From contig NCBR01000040.1 of assembly GCA_002279285.1 (NCBI GenBank), forward strand, positions 1-13,092: a stretch of 13,092 nt of DNA, in the 5' to 3' direction. This DNA comes from Acidobacteria bacterium 37-71-11 (GTDB taxonomy: Bacteria; Acidobacteriota; Thermoanaerobaculia; Thermoanaerobaculales; Thermoanaerobaculaceae). The notes beneath the pieces were generated by a model that made no database searches, had not been told where the DNA came from, and was given only the letters and a program-made list of their open reading frames with translations. Of the stretch, positions 1-9,099 are shown piece after piece. Made by a program: the position numbers and the translations under genes. Position 1 is the stretch's first letter; each line of letters begins with the position of its first letter.

Positions 1-608
1 TCGCGGCGGATCTCCGCCGGCGTCCAGTCGCGGCGGGCGCCGCAGATGTTGACGAAGTTCAGCAGGATCCGCCGCCCGAGCTCGGTGTGGTTGACCTCGG
101 GGTGGAACTGGATCCCGTAGAAACGCCGCGCCTCGTCGGCCATCGCCGCCGCCGGCGCGTTGTCCGTCCTGCCGACGGCCGTAAAGCCGGCGGGCAGCCG
201 CGTGACCCGGTCGCCGTGCGACATCCACACCCGCTGCGTCGCCCTGGTGCCGGCGAACAGCGGGCATGCCAGGTCCGCGTCCAGCTCGGCGGCGCCGTAC
301 TCCCTGCTGCCCGCCGGCTCGACCTGACCGCCGAGCAGGTGCGCCATCGCCTGTTGCCCGTAGCACAGCCCGAGCACGGGCACGCCGAGTGCGAACACGC
401 CCGGGTCGGGGCGGATGGCGCCCTCCTCGTAGATCGAGGCGGGGCCGCCCGAGAGCACGATGCCGATCGGGGCGAGCGCTGCGATGTCCCGGGCCGGCGC
501 GTCGCCGCGCCGGATCTCGCTGAAAACGCCCAGCTCGCGCACCCGGCGCGCGATGAGCTGGGTGTACTGGGAGCCGAAGTCGAGGATCAGCAGCGTTTCA
601 TGGGCCAT
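1..608 (-). CDS. guaA: GMP synthase (glutamine-hydrolysing), N-terminal part, cut by window edge
   Basis: GMP synthase converts XMP to GMP using glutamine and ATP, the last step of de novo guanine nucleotide synthesis in the cytoplasm. About 202 residues are visible, covering the class I glutamine amidotransferase domain. The N-terminus reads MAHETLLILDFGSQYTQLIA, the family's hallmark opening. The nucleophile elbow GLCYGQQ places the catalytic Cys near residue 82, and FHPEV supplies His169 and Glu171, so the triad is complete. The ATP-pyrophosphatase and dimerisation domains lie beyond the left edge. The ATG at 606-608 is chosen because the protein begins just before the conserved LILDFGSQYTQ. 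There is no Shine-Dalgarno sequence in front of it; an 8-bp hairpin ends two bases upstream of the ATG instead. It is divergent from kdsD. The family call is very secure. Confidence 0.96.
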   Translation of the reverse strand, partial: MAHETLLILDFGSQYTQLIARRVRELGVFSEIRRGDAPARDIAALAPIGIVLSGGPASIYEEGAIRPDPGVFALGVPVLGLCYGQQAMAHLLGGQVEPAGSREYGAAELDADLACPLFAGTRATQRVWMSHGDRVTRLPAGFTAVGRTDNAPAAAMADEARRFYGIQFHPEVNHTELGRRILLNFVNICGARRDWTPAEIRR

Positions 609-610
609 AG

Positions 611-631
611 GCGGGCTGCAACACAGCCCGC
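611..631 (-). repeat. Perfect inverted repeat in the guaA leader (hairpin or operator)
   Basis: GCGGGCTG (611-618) and CAGCCCGC (624-631) are perfect reverse complements around a 5-base loop, CAACA. The element lies between the predicted guaA -10 box (635-640) and the guaA ATG (606-608), so it covers the predicted transcription start and nearly the whole 5' leader. It could be a repressor operator or an RNA hairpin abutting the start codon. A terminator is unlikely because the gene lies directly downstream. The repeat is seen directly; its function is inferred. Confidence 0.5.
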
Positions 632-634
632 GCC

Positions 635-663
635 ATGCTACCAGCCCGGCCCGGACCCGGCAA
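635..663 (-). promoter_or_regulatory. Predicted guaA promoter (sigma70-type)
   Basis: On the minus strand TTGCCG (658-663) is followed after exactly 17 bp by TAGCAT (635-640). Each hexamer matches 4 of 6 consensus positions. Transcription would start near 628, giving a leader of about 20 nt made almost entirely of the 611-631 inverted repeat. The spacing is ideal, but the match is moderate in very GC-rich DNA. Confidence 0.5.
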
Positions 664-718
664 GGCGGCTCATGGGGCGTGCCGCCGGGCACGGCGAGCC
701 CTCGCAGCCTTGCCGGGC

Positions 719-724
719 TAGAAT
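719..724 (+). promoter_or_regulatory. Possible -10 box for kdsD
   Basis: TAGAAT matches 5 of 6 positions of the -10 consensus and lies 35 bp before the chosen kdsD start. No good -35 hexamer is seen 16-18 bp upstream. If it is used, transcription would start near 731, so translation would begin at the ATG at 741 or 759 and not at the in-frame ATG at 723. Confidence 0.35.
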
Positions 725-758
725 GCCTGTGCCGAGAGCTATGTCCGAGGGAGGGTGC

Positions 759-1715
759 ATGTCGCTCGAGCTGGCGCGTGAGGTGCTGACGACGGAGGCA
801 GAGGCGATCCTGCATCTGCGAGATCGGCTGGACCACACCTTCCTTCAAGCCGTGGAGCTGCTCGTCGGCTGTCAGGGGCGGGTCGTGTGGACCGGGATGG
901 GCAAGTCCGGGATCATCTGCCGCAAGCTCGCGGCCACGATGGCGTCGACCGGCACGCCGGCGCTCTTCCTCCACCCCGCCGAGGCGATCCACGGCGACAT
1001 CGGCATGGTTGCCGCCGGCGACGTCGTCGTGGCGATCTCGAACTCCGGCGAGACCGGCGAGCTCGTCCAGCTCGTGGAGTACCTCAAACGCCTCGACAAC
1101 CGGCTGATCGCGATCACTTCCAACCCGTCCTCCACGCTCGCGGGCCACGCCGACGTCCACCTCAACCTGGGCGTGGACCGCGAGGCGTGCCCCCTCAACC
1201 TGGCGCCGACGGCGTCGACGACCGCGGCCCTCGCCCTGGGCGACGCCCTCGCGATGGCCGTCTCGGTGCGCAAGGGGTTCAAGCCGGAAGACTTCGCCCA
1301 GCTCCATCCGGGCGGAAAGCTGGGCAAGAAGCTGCTCACGGCGGGCGATCTCATGCACGCCGGCGAGGAGGTCCCGCGGGTGGCCGTGGACACGCCGATG
1401 AAGGACGTGATCTACGAGATGTCGCGCAAGGGCCTCGGGATCACCACGGTGCAGGACGGCGGCGGCCGGCTGCTCGGGGTGATCACCGACGGCGACCTGC
1501 GGCGCCTGATGGAGGCCGACCCCGACCCCCTCGCCCACCGCGCCGCCGACGTGATGCACCCGGGGGGCGTGACGATCGCACCCGGGACGCTCGCGACCGG
1601 GGCCCTTCGCCTGCTCGAGACCAGGAGGATCACCTCGCTCATCGTGGCCGGCCCGGACGGCCGCGTGGCCGGGATGTTGCACGTCCACGACCTCTGGGGC
1701 GTCGGCCTGTTCTGA
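759..1715 (+). CDS. kdsD: D-arabinose 5-phosphate isomerase (KpsF/GutQ/KdsD family)
   Basis: This enzyme interconverts D-ribulose 5-phosphate and D-arabinose 5-phosphate, the entry step to Kdo for LPS inner core, in the cytoplasm. The 318-residue product has an N-terminal SIS domain (about 38-175) followed by two CBS domains (about 200-255 and 265-318), the normal length and order. Motifs seen are GMGKSG (47-52), SNSGETGE (94-101) and LHPGG (182-186). Lys49, Glu101, Glu142 and His183 correspond, with a constant offset of ten, to the catalytic residues known from E. coli KdsD (K59, E111, E152, H193). The ATG at 759 has GAGGGAGGG (747-755) just upstream; an in-frame ATG at 741 is the alternative. 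It stands alone, divergent from guaA, with no other Kdo genes in the window. It implies a Gram-negative envelope, although a capsule-specific or sugar-alcohol paralogue cannot be excluded. Confidence 0.94.
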   Translation: MSLELAREVLTTEAEAILHLRDRLDHTFLQAVELLVGCQGRVVWTGMGKSGIICRKLAATMASTGTPALFLHPAEAIHGDIGMVAAGDVVVAISNSGETGELVQLVEYLKRLDNRLIAITSNPSSTLAGHADVHLNLGVDREACPLNLAPTASTTAALALGDALAMAVSVRKGFKPEDFAQLHPGGKLGKKLLTAGDLMHAGEEVPRVAVDTPMKDVIYEMSRKGLGITTVQDGGGRLLGVITDGDLRRLMEADPDPLAHRAADVMHPGGVTIAPGTLATGALRLLETRRITSLIVAGPDGRVAGMLHVHDLWGVGLF

Positions 1716-1773
1716 CCGCTCGCAGGGCGCGCGGCGCGGCGCACCCACCGGCGTATCGTCGCGGCGGGACCAC

Positions 1774-1802
1774 TTGTCAGGCGGCCCCAACCGAGAGACA
1801 AT
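1774..1802 (+). promoter_or_regulatory. Predicted fadN-fadA promoter
   Basis: TTGTCA (1774-1779, 5 of 6 to the -35 consensus) is separated by exactly 17 bp from GACAAT (1797-1802, 4 of 6 to the -10 consensus). Transcription would begin near 1809, about 70 nt before the fadN ATG. The last base of the -10 box is the first base of the palindrome at 1802-1815, so a bound regulator would block initiation. Confidence 0.55.
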
Positions 1803-1815
1803 GAACGGGCGTTCA
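1802..1815. promoter_or_regulatory. 14-bp palindromic operator candidate, probably for a TetR-family repressor
   Basis: TGAACG-GG-CGTTCA is a perfect inverted repeat with a 2-bp centre. It overlaps the end of the -10 box and the predicted transcription start of the fadN-fadA operon, a typical repressor position. Short GAACG/CGTTC palindromes are typical of TetR-family sites, and FadR/PsrA-type TetR regulators that respond to acyl-CoA control beta-oxidation genes in many bacteria. The symmetry and position are seen; the regulator family is inferred, and no regulator gene lies in the window. Confidence 0.55.
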
Positions 1816-1878
1816 GTCGCGGCGGTTTTGGGGGGATCCACATCCGCTGGCCAGCCGGGACGGGCAAAGGAGATATCC

Positions 1879-4295
<2,417 letters not shown>

Positions 4296-4296
<1 letters not shown>

Positions 4297-4352
4297 TGCG
4301 CCGCCAATTCCCGACTCTCATTCCACAGGTTTCAGACCGCAGTCGGAGGTGA
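4296..4352 (+). CDS. Possible 18-codon mini-ORF coupling fadN to fadA
   Basis: An ATG shares one base with the fadN stop (TGATG). It is preceded by GAGG (4287-4290) at 5-nt spacing and opens an 18-codon frame, MRRQFPTLIPQVSDRSRR. The stop TGA (4350-4352) falls inside the fadA ribosome-binding region, 2 bp before the fadA ATG. Such an arrangement could carry ribosomes from fadN to fadA by termination and reinitiation. No family is recognised, and in a 58-bp gap this could be chance, so confidence as a translated peptide is low. Confidence 0.3.
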
Positions 4353-4354
4353 CC

Positions 4355-5518
4355 ATGCCCAAAGCCGTGATCGTTTCCTACGCCCGCACCCCAATCGGCC
4401 GCGCCAAGAAGGGTAGCCTCAAGGACACCCGGCCGGAGGAATTCGCCGCGCCGGTGTTGCAGGCCCTCATCAAGCGCACACCCGGCCTCGAACCTGCAAT
4501 GGTCGATGACGTCATGCTCGGCTGCGCGATGCCCGAGGGCGAGCAAGGCATGAACGTCGCCCGGATGATCGCGCTGCTCGCCGGCTTTCCCGTCGAGGTC
4601 CCCGCCACGACGTTGAACCGCTTCTGCTCGTCGGGCTCCCAGTCGATCGCGTGGGCGGCCGACGTCATCCGCTCCGGCAACGCCGACGTGATCGTCGCCG
4701 GCGGCGTGGAGTCGATGTCGATGGTGCCGATGGGCGGCAACAAGATCATCGCGGACCCGGCGCTCGTCGATGCCATGCCCAACGCCTACGCCTCGATGGG
4801 CACCACCGCCGAGGTCGTCGCCCGCCAGTTCGGGATCGCCCGCGAGGAGCAGGACGCCTTCGCCCTGCGCTCGCACCAGCGCGCCGCGGCGGCGATCGCC
4901 GCCGGCAAGTTCAAGGACGAGATCGTCCCCCTGAACGTGCGCACCATGGACAACGGGGCGTGGCGAGAGTTCGTCTTCGACACCGACGAGGGCCCGCGCG
5001 CCGACACCTCGCTCGCGGCGCTGGCCAAGCTCAAGCCGGCGTTCGACCCGCGCGGCACCGTCACCGCCGGCAACTCCTCGCAGATCAACGACGGCGCCGG
5101 CGCCGTCGTCGTGATGTCGGACACGAAGGCGGCCGAAATGGGCCTCGAGCCGCTGGCGTTCGTGCAGAGCTGGGCTGTGGCGGGTGTCGCCCCCGACGTC
5201 ATGGGGATCGGCCCAGCCAAAGCGGTGCCGAAGCTCTTGAAGAAGACCGGGCTCTCGCTTGCCGACATCGACCTCGTCGAGATCAACGAGGCGTTCGCGA
5301 GCCAGTCGATCTACTGCACCCGTGAGCTCGGCCTCGACCCCGAGAAGACGAACGTCAACGGCGGCGCGATCGCGACCGGCCACCCGCTCGGGGCGACCGG
5401 CGCGGTGCTGACCTGCAAGATCCTCGGCGAGATGAAGCGCCGCAACGCCAAGCGCGGCATCGTCACGATGTGCATCGGCGGCGGCATGGGGTTCGCCTAC
5501 CTGCTCGAGCGGCCCTGA
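4355..5518 (+). CDS. fadA: Acetyl-CoA acyltransferase (3-ketoacyl-CoA thiolase)
   Basis: The thiolase cleaves 3-ketoacyl-CoA with CoA to give acetyl-CoA and a shortened acyl-CoA, the final step of each beta-oxidation cycle. The 387-residue length is normal for the family. Motifs seen are the acyl-accepting nucleophile Cys91 in NRFCSSGSQ, His343 in GGAIATGHPLGATG, and the second catalytic Cys373 in CIGGGMG. The ATG at 4355 has GGAGG (4345-4349) at 5-nt spacing; a GTG at 4349 in the same frame overlaps that SD and is less likely. It is the second gene of the fadN-fadA operon, in the same order as the Bacillus fadNAE operon, but no fadE acyl-CoA dehydrogenase follows. A biosynthetic acetoacetyl-CoA thiolase is the main alternative from sequence alone; the partner gene argues for degradation. 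Confidence 0.94.
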   Translation: MPKAVIVSYARTPIGRAKKGSLKDTRPEEFAAPVLQALIKRTPGLEPAMVDDVMLGCAMPEGEQGMNVARMIALLAGFPVEVPATTLNRFCSSGSQSIAWAADVIRSGNADVIVAGGVESMSMVPMGGNKIIADPALVDAMPNAYASMGTTAEVVARQFGIAREEQDAFALRSHQRAAAAIAAGKFKDEIVPLNVRTMDNGAWREFVFDTDEGPRADTSLAALAKLKPAFDPRGTVTAGNSSQINDGAGAVVVMSDTKAAEMGLEPLAFVQSWAVAGVAPDVMGIGPAKAVPKLLKKTGLSLADIDLVEINEAFASQSIYCTRELGLDPEKTNVNGGAIATGHPLGATGAVLTCKILGEMKRRNAKRGIVTMCIGGGMGFAYLLERP

Positions 5519-5544
5519 CGTTCCGCGGTCCGGCTGCGAACACG

Positions 5545-5564
5545 GGGCCCGCGCGCGCGGGCCC
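5545..5564. terminator. GC-rich bidirectional hairpin between convergent fadA and yraN
   Basis: A perfect 20-bp palindrome, GGGCCCGCGC plus its reverse complement, fills most of the 51-bp gap between the fadA stop (5518) and the yraN stop (5570). As RNA it can fold into an 8-bp GC stem with a 4-nt loop. On the plus strand it is followed only by the short pyrimidine run TTCTCC, so a strong U tract is missing. Its position between converging operons supports a shared terminator. Confidence 0.55.
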
Positions 5565-5569
5565 TTCTC

Positions 5570-5950
5570 CTACCCGAGCCCGTCGGCGCGGAACGCGGCG
5601 CGCAGGTGACGGACCGAGGGCCGCCACGCGCTGCCGGACACCGCGACGACGTCGAACCGGCACGGCGGCGACTCGCCGCGGCGGGCCAGGTAGGCCTCGG
5701 CGAGCCGCACCAGGCGCCGCTGCTTCCCCAGGGTGACGGCCTCCTCCGGCGTCCCTGCGTGGCCACCGGTCCGCGTCTTGACCTCCACGAACACCAGCGT
5801 GTCACGCTCCCAGGCGACGATATCGATCTCGCCCGCTGGGCAGCGCCAGTTGCGCGCCTCGATCTTGAACCCCTTGAGCCTCAGGAACAGGGCGGCAAGC
5901 GCCTCCCCGCCCCTGGCGACCCTCGCTCGGTGGTCACGGCGTTCGCCCAT
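5570..5950 (-). CDS. yraN: YraN / UPF0102 family endonuclease-like protein
   Basis: The 126-residue protein has the UPF0102 signature: GFKIEARNWRCPAGEIDIVA followed by VFVEVKTR. Glu41, Asp43, Glu56 and Lys58 form the PD-(D/E)XK-like nuclease core. The family shares the Holliday-junction-resolvase fold, but the cellular role of YraN is not well established. The ATG at 5950 is only 31 bp after the stop of the membrane Fe-S oxidoreductase, so the two are probably co-transcribed. The upstream GAGCGAGGG is only a modest ribosome-binding match. The length is normal (about 110-130 aa). Confidence 0.9.
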   Translation of the reverse strand: MGERRDHRARVARGGEALAALFLRLKGFKIEARNWRCPAGEIDIVAWERDTLVFVEVKTRTGGHAGTPEEAVTLGKQRRLVRLAEAYLARRGESPPCRFDVVAVSGSAWRPSVRHLRAAFRADGLG

Positions 5951-5981
5951 CGCCAGGCGCCCTCGCTCCGCCCCTCGGCCG

Positions 5982-8027
5982 TCAGCTGTCGGTCGCCGGC
6001 TGTGCGCTGTCCTTCGTCAGCGCCTGCGCCGCGAGCGTGATCACGTCCACCGTCCGCGCGTCCTCCATCCCCAGCTCCTGTTGCGCGTTCCCCACCATGA
6101 CGGCGCAGAACGGGCAGGCCACGGCGACGTCCGCGGTGCCGGACTCCTGCAGCTGGTGCATCCGGGTCTGGTTGATCCGCGTGCCGAGCTTCTCCTCGAG
6201 CCACATCCGCCCGCCGCCGGCGCCGCAGCACATCGCCTTCTCGCGGGACAGCGGCGCCTCCTTGAGCGTCAGTCCCGGGATCGCCCCCAGGATCGCGCGC
6301 GGGGCCTCGTACTCGTGGTTGGTGCGCCCCAGGTAGCACGGGTCGTGGAACGTCAGCTCGCGACGCACCTCGCTCGTGAGCGTCAAGCGGCCGGCAGCCA
6401 CGAGTTCCGCGATCAGCTGCGTGCCGTGCTTGACCTCGTACTGCCCTCCGAAATCGGGGTACTCGTGCGCCAGGGTGTTGAAGCAGTGCGGGCAGTTCGT
6501 GACGATCTTCTTGACGCCGCGCCCGTTCAACGTCTCCACGTTGGCCGCCGCCAGCGTCTGGAAGAGGTACTCGTTGCCGAGCCGACGCGCCGCATCGCCG
6601 GTGCAGCGCTCCTCCGAGCCAAGGATCGCGAACTTCACGCCTGCGGCGTGCAACAGCTTGACCAGCGCCTGCGAGGTCCGCTTGCCGGCGTCGTCGTACG
6701 ACCCGGCGCACCCGACCCAGAACAGGAATTCGAACTCGCCGCCGGCCGACGCCAGCGGCACGTCCAGCCCCTTCGTCCAGTCGCCGCGCGTCTCCGGCGG
6801 GAGCTGCCAGGGGTTGCCGTTGACCTCCATGCCGCGGAACGCGGGCTCGGCCTCGCCGGGGAAGTCGGCTTTCTCGAGCACGAGGTGGCGCCGCATCTCC
6901 ACGATCTTGTCGACGTAGGAGATGAACAGCGGGCACGCCTCCTCGCACCACCGGCAGGTCGTGCACGCCCACACGACCGCGGGGTCGATCACGTCCCCGG
7001 CCAGCTCGCGGCTGGGCGTGCCGGGGGAACGCCCCGGGTCGCCGATGATCTCGCCGGACGACGCCTTGAGGTGGTCGCGGAGCGCGATGGTGAGGTCGCG
7101 CGGGATGAGCGGCTTCTTGGTGATCGTCGTCGGGCAGACGACCGTGCAACGGCCGCACTCGGTGCAGGTATAGAGGTCGAGGAGCTGCTTCCAGGTCAGG
7201 TCGGTGACCTTGGCGGCGCCGAGAGCGGTGCCTTCGACGATGTTCTCGAGGTCCATCTTGCCGAGCCGGCCCGGCTCGTCGAGCGGCCTGAGCAGCACGT
7301 TCGGCAGCGACGTGTAGACGTGGAAGTGCTTGGAGTATGGCAGGTAGTTCGCGAACACGTAGAGCGCCGCCAGATGCAGCCACCACGCCGAGACGTAGAG
7401 CCTTTGCAGCGCTGCGGCGGACGTCCCCGCGAGCCAGGCGCCCACGGCAGCCGATGCCGGTGTCCACGCCCAGGGTCCCGGCGAGCCTCCGGCGATCCGC
7501 GCGCCGTCCGCCAGCAGGTCGGTCACCATCAGCGCCGCGATCAAACCCAGGATCACCCACGCGTCCGGACTCAATTCGAGCCGCGCCGGCCTGGTGACGA
7601 GGCGCCGCCACGCGGCGATCACCACGCCGACGAGCACCAGCACGGCGAACACGTCCTTGGTGAGAAGGTAGGCGTGGCCGACCCAGGTGTGCAGGAACGG
7701 CAACTCCCACCCGCGCGTGAGGCCCTCGATCACCATCGAGAGCGACCGCACCGAGAAGACGAGGAAGCCCCAGAAGATCAGCGCGTGCATGACCCCCGGC
7801 AGCGGCTCCAGGAACATCCGGCGCTGGCCGAGGAAGTAGACGAGCACCCCGCGGACCCTCTCCCCCCAGCGGTCCAGCACCACGCCCTTCCTCCCCGCCA
7901 TCATGAGGGAGTACCGGCGTGAGAGGGACCACGCCACTCCGGCCACGGCCGCCACCGTGAGCAGGAGGAACCAGAGCGTGTCCGCCACCCCAAGGAAGTT
8001 GCCCGCGGTTGCGTGCTGAGGCATCAT
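5982..8027 (-). CDS. Membrane heme / Fe-S oxidoreductase, FadF / ETF:(mena)quinone oxidoreductase-like
   Basis: The 681-residue protein has three parts. An N-terminal membrane domain has about six hydrophobic segments (near 15-35, 79-101, 118-140, 155-172, 190-206, 212-230); His81, His113, His118, His218 and His234/236 could ligate b hemes, as in NarI/HdrE domains. A ferredoxin domain has two 4Fe-4S motifs, Cys288/291/294/298 and Cys355/358/361/365. Two CCG domains of the HdrB type follow: GC440, Cys475 and CPHC (512-515), then HDPC (561-564), CCG (600-602) and CPFC (638-641). This is the layout of Bacillus FadF and of the proposed ETF:menaquinone oxidoreductases. It lies convergent to fadN-fadA and probably sends beta-oxidation electrons to quinone; the exact donor is an inference. 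The ATG at 8027 is preferred because GGAGG (8034-8038) lies 6 nt upstream; ATG at 8033 and GTG at 8060 are alternatives. Confidence 0.88.
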   Translation of the reverse strand: MMPQHATAGNFLGVADTLWFLLLTVAAVAGVAWSLSRRYSLMMAGRKGVVLDRWGERVRGVLVYFLGQRRMFLEPLPGVMHALIFWGFLVFSVRSLSMVIEGLTRGWELPFLHTWVGHAYLLTKDVFAVLVLVGVVIAAWRRLVTRPARLELSPDAWVILGLIAALMVTDLLADGARIAGGSPGPWAWTPASAAVGAWLAGTSAAALQRLYVSAWWLHLAALYVFANYLPYSKHFHVYTSLPNVLLRPLDEPGRLGKMDLENIVEGTALGAAKVTDLTWKQLLDLYTCTECGRCTVVCPTTITKKPLIPRDLTIALRDHLKASSGEIIGDPGRSPGTPSRELAGDVIDPAVVWACTTCRWCEEACPLFISYVDKIVEMRRHLVLEKADFPGEAEPAFRGMEVNGNPWQLPPETRGDWTKGLDVPLASAGGEFEFLFWVGCAGSYDDAGKRTSQALVKLLHAAGVKFAILGSEERCTGDAARRLGNEYLFQTLAAANVETLNGRGVKKIVTNCPHCFNTLAHEYPDFGGQYEVKHGTQLIAELVAAGRLTLTSEVRRELTFHDPCYLGRTNHEYEAPRAILGAIPGLTLKEAPLSREKAMCCGAGGGRMWLEEKLGTRINQTRMHQLQESGTADVAVACPFCAVMVGNAQQELGMEDARTVDVITLAAQALTKDSAQPATDS

Positions 8028-8050
8028 CCGCATCCTCCGTTTCAAATTGC

Positions 8051-8056
8051 ATTCTG
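8051..8056 (-). promoter_or_regulatory. Weak extended -10 candidate for the Fe-S oxidoreductase gene
   Basis: On the minus strand CAGAAT (4 of 6) is preceded by TGG, giving the form of an extended -10 element. It lies 24 bp before the chosen start of the oxidoreductase. No convincing -35 box is visible, so this is only a suggestion. Confidence 0.25.
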
Positions 8057-8097
8057 CCACACCGGAGCGTTCGTTTTGCGAGGGCCGCGAGCCCGGC

Positions 8098-8106
8098 TGC
8101 TACAAT
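8098..8106 (+). promoter_or_regulatory. Extended -10 promoter candidate for the GNAT gene
   Basis: TGC-TACAAT combines the TGn extension (8098-8100) with a 5 of 6 match to the -10 consensus (8101-8106). A weak TTGCGA lies at 8076-8081 with a long 19-bp spacer. Transcription would start near 8113, about 50 nt before the ATG at 8164. Confidence 0.45.
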
Positions 8107-8163
8107 CCAGGCCTCGGTACGCGGGGTCCGCAGCGCCCGCGGGCGCCGGCAGGAGGTCTTGAG

Positions 8164-9099
8164 ATGACGGGGAAGGTCAAGGTGCAGCCGGTCTCGCGCG
8201 TCGGCATGGATCCGCTGGTGGCGATGGCCGAGCAGCTGCGCGCCTCCCTCCCCGGTTGGGAGGACACTGCGCCGGTCATCGCCCGCGGCCAGGCGCCGAG
8301 CGACCTCGCCCTCGACCTCCGCCACCTCGCGCTCCACGACGGCGACGGCTTTCTCACCGTCAGCGTCGGCGACGAAGTCGTCGGTTTCGCCCCCGGCTAC
8401 GTGCGCTCGCGCCAGCTCAACATCGCCCAGCCATGGTTGCTCCCGGAACATCAGGGCAGCGAGGTTGCGGAGCAGTTGGTCAGGAGGGCGCTGGCCTACG
8501 GCGAGCGGTCGGGCGCCGCCGAGAGCGCCGCCCTCGTCCACGGCGGGGCGTCATGGCACGGGCTCTTCTTCCGCTTCGGGTTGCGCGCCCGCTTCTCGGT
8601 CTACCGCATCGCGCTCGCGGCCGAGACCGCGCGCGTTGTCGGCCATGAGCTCGCCAGGTTCCTTCCCGGCGGCGAGCTGACGGAAGACGCCCTCAAGCGC
8701 CGCGCGGGATCGGCCGACCTCGAGCGCCTCGACCGCCTCGTGCGCGGCGTGTCGCGCCCGATGGACCACGAACACTGGCTGGTCGAGCGCCGCCTCCGCC
8801 TCGCCAAGGTGCGCGACGGCCAACGTATCGCGGCATACGCGTACGGGGGCCCGGGGCAGTGCGGGCCGGTGGCCGCGGCCACACCCGAGGCAGCTCTTGC
8901 CGGACTCGGGTGGGCGCTCCAGCTGGCGGCCGCCGGAGCCGAAACCGACGTTCACCTGCTCGTTCCCGCTCCGTTCGAAGCCGGCGTCGAGCACCTCCTC
9001 GAGGCGGGCGCGCGGTGTCTCGCCGAGTCGGTGTGGATGAGCCGCAGCCCCGGCAGCGCCCTCGACCGCTACGTGCTGCCGTCGGCGACGATCAGCTAG
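8164..9099 (+). CDS. GNAT-family N-acetyltransferase-like protein, probably tandem domains
   Basis: The 311-residue protein resembles GNAT acetyltransferases, which transfer acyl groups from acyl-CoA; its substrate is unknown. In the first half, the strand GDEVVGFAPGYV (69-80) leads into PEHQGSEVAEQLVRRAL (94-110), a degenerate acetyl-CoA-binding motif A, and the usual FFRFGL turn follows at 135-140. The second half (about 200-311) repeats the pattern weakly (RIAAYAYGGPGQCGPVAAAT, then PEAALAGLGWALQLA), suggesting a second, possibly inactive GNAT-like domain. The ATG at 8164 has AGGAGG (8151-8156) at 7-nt spacing, so the start is well supported. It is divergent from the oxidoreductase, and its 3' end overlaps convergent rnr by 8 bp. 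The GNAT call is from pattern, not strong identity. Confidence 0.75.
   Translation: MTGKVKVQPVSRVGMDPLVAMAEQLRASLPGWEDTAPVIARGQAPSDLALDLRHLALHDGDGFLTVSVGDEVVGFAPGYVRSRQLNIAQPWLLPEHQGSEVAEQLVRRALAYGERSGAAESAALVHGGASWHGLFFRFGLRARFSVYRIALAAETARVVGHELARFLPGGELTEDALKRRAGSADLERLDRLVRGVSRPMDHEHWLVERRLRLAKVRDGQRIAAYAYGGPGQCGPVAAATPEAALAGLGWALQLAAAGAETDVHLLVPAPFEAGVEHLLEAGARCLAESVWMSRSPGSALDRYVLPSATIS

Noticed and set aside
1846..1855. GCTGGCCAGC palindrome in the fadN leader
   Set aside because: Ten bases built around a common GC-rich core, with no extension and no promoter overlap; expected by chance in this DNA.
4308..4346. CCGACT and AGTCGG inverted repeat that could hide the fadA SD
   Set aside because: Only 6 bp with a 27-nt loop and no extension of the stem; too weak to claim a structure.
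5463..5805. Small open frames on both strands around the fadA/yraN junction
   Set aside because: They overlap conserved ends of fadA and yraN, cross the terminator-like hairpin and encode Arg-rich sequence with no motif.
8068..8072. CGTTC half-site upstream of the Fe-S oxidoreductase resembling half of the fadN palindrome
   Set aside because: The other half is absent (CCGGTG where CGTTCA would be needed), so shared regulation cannot be supported from it.
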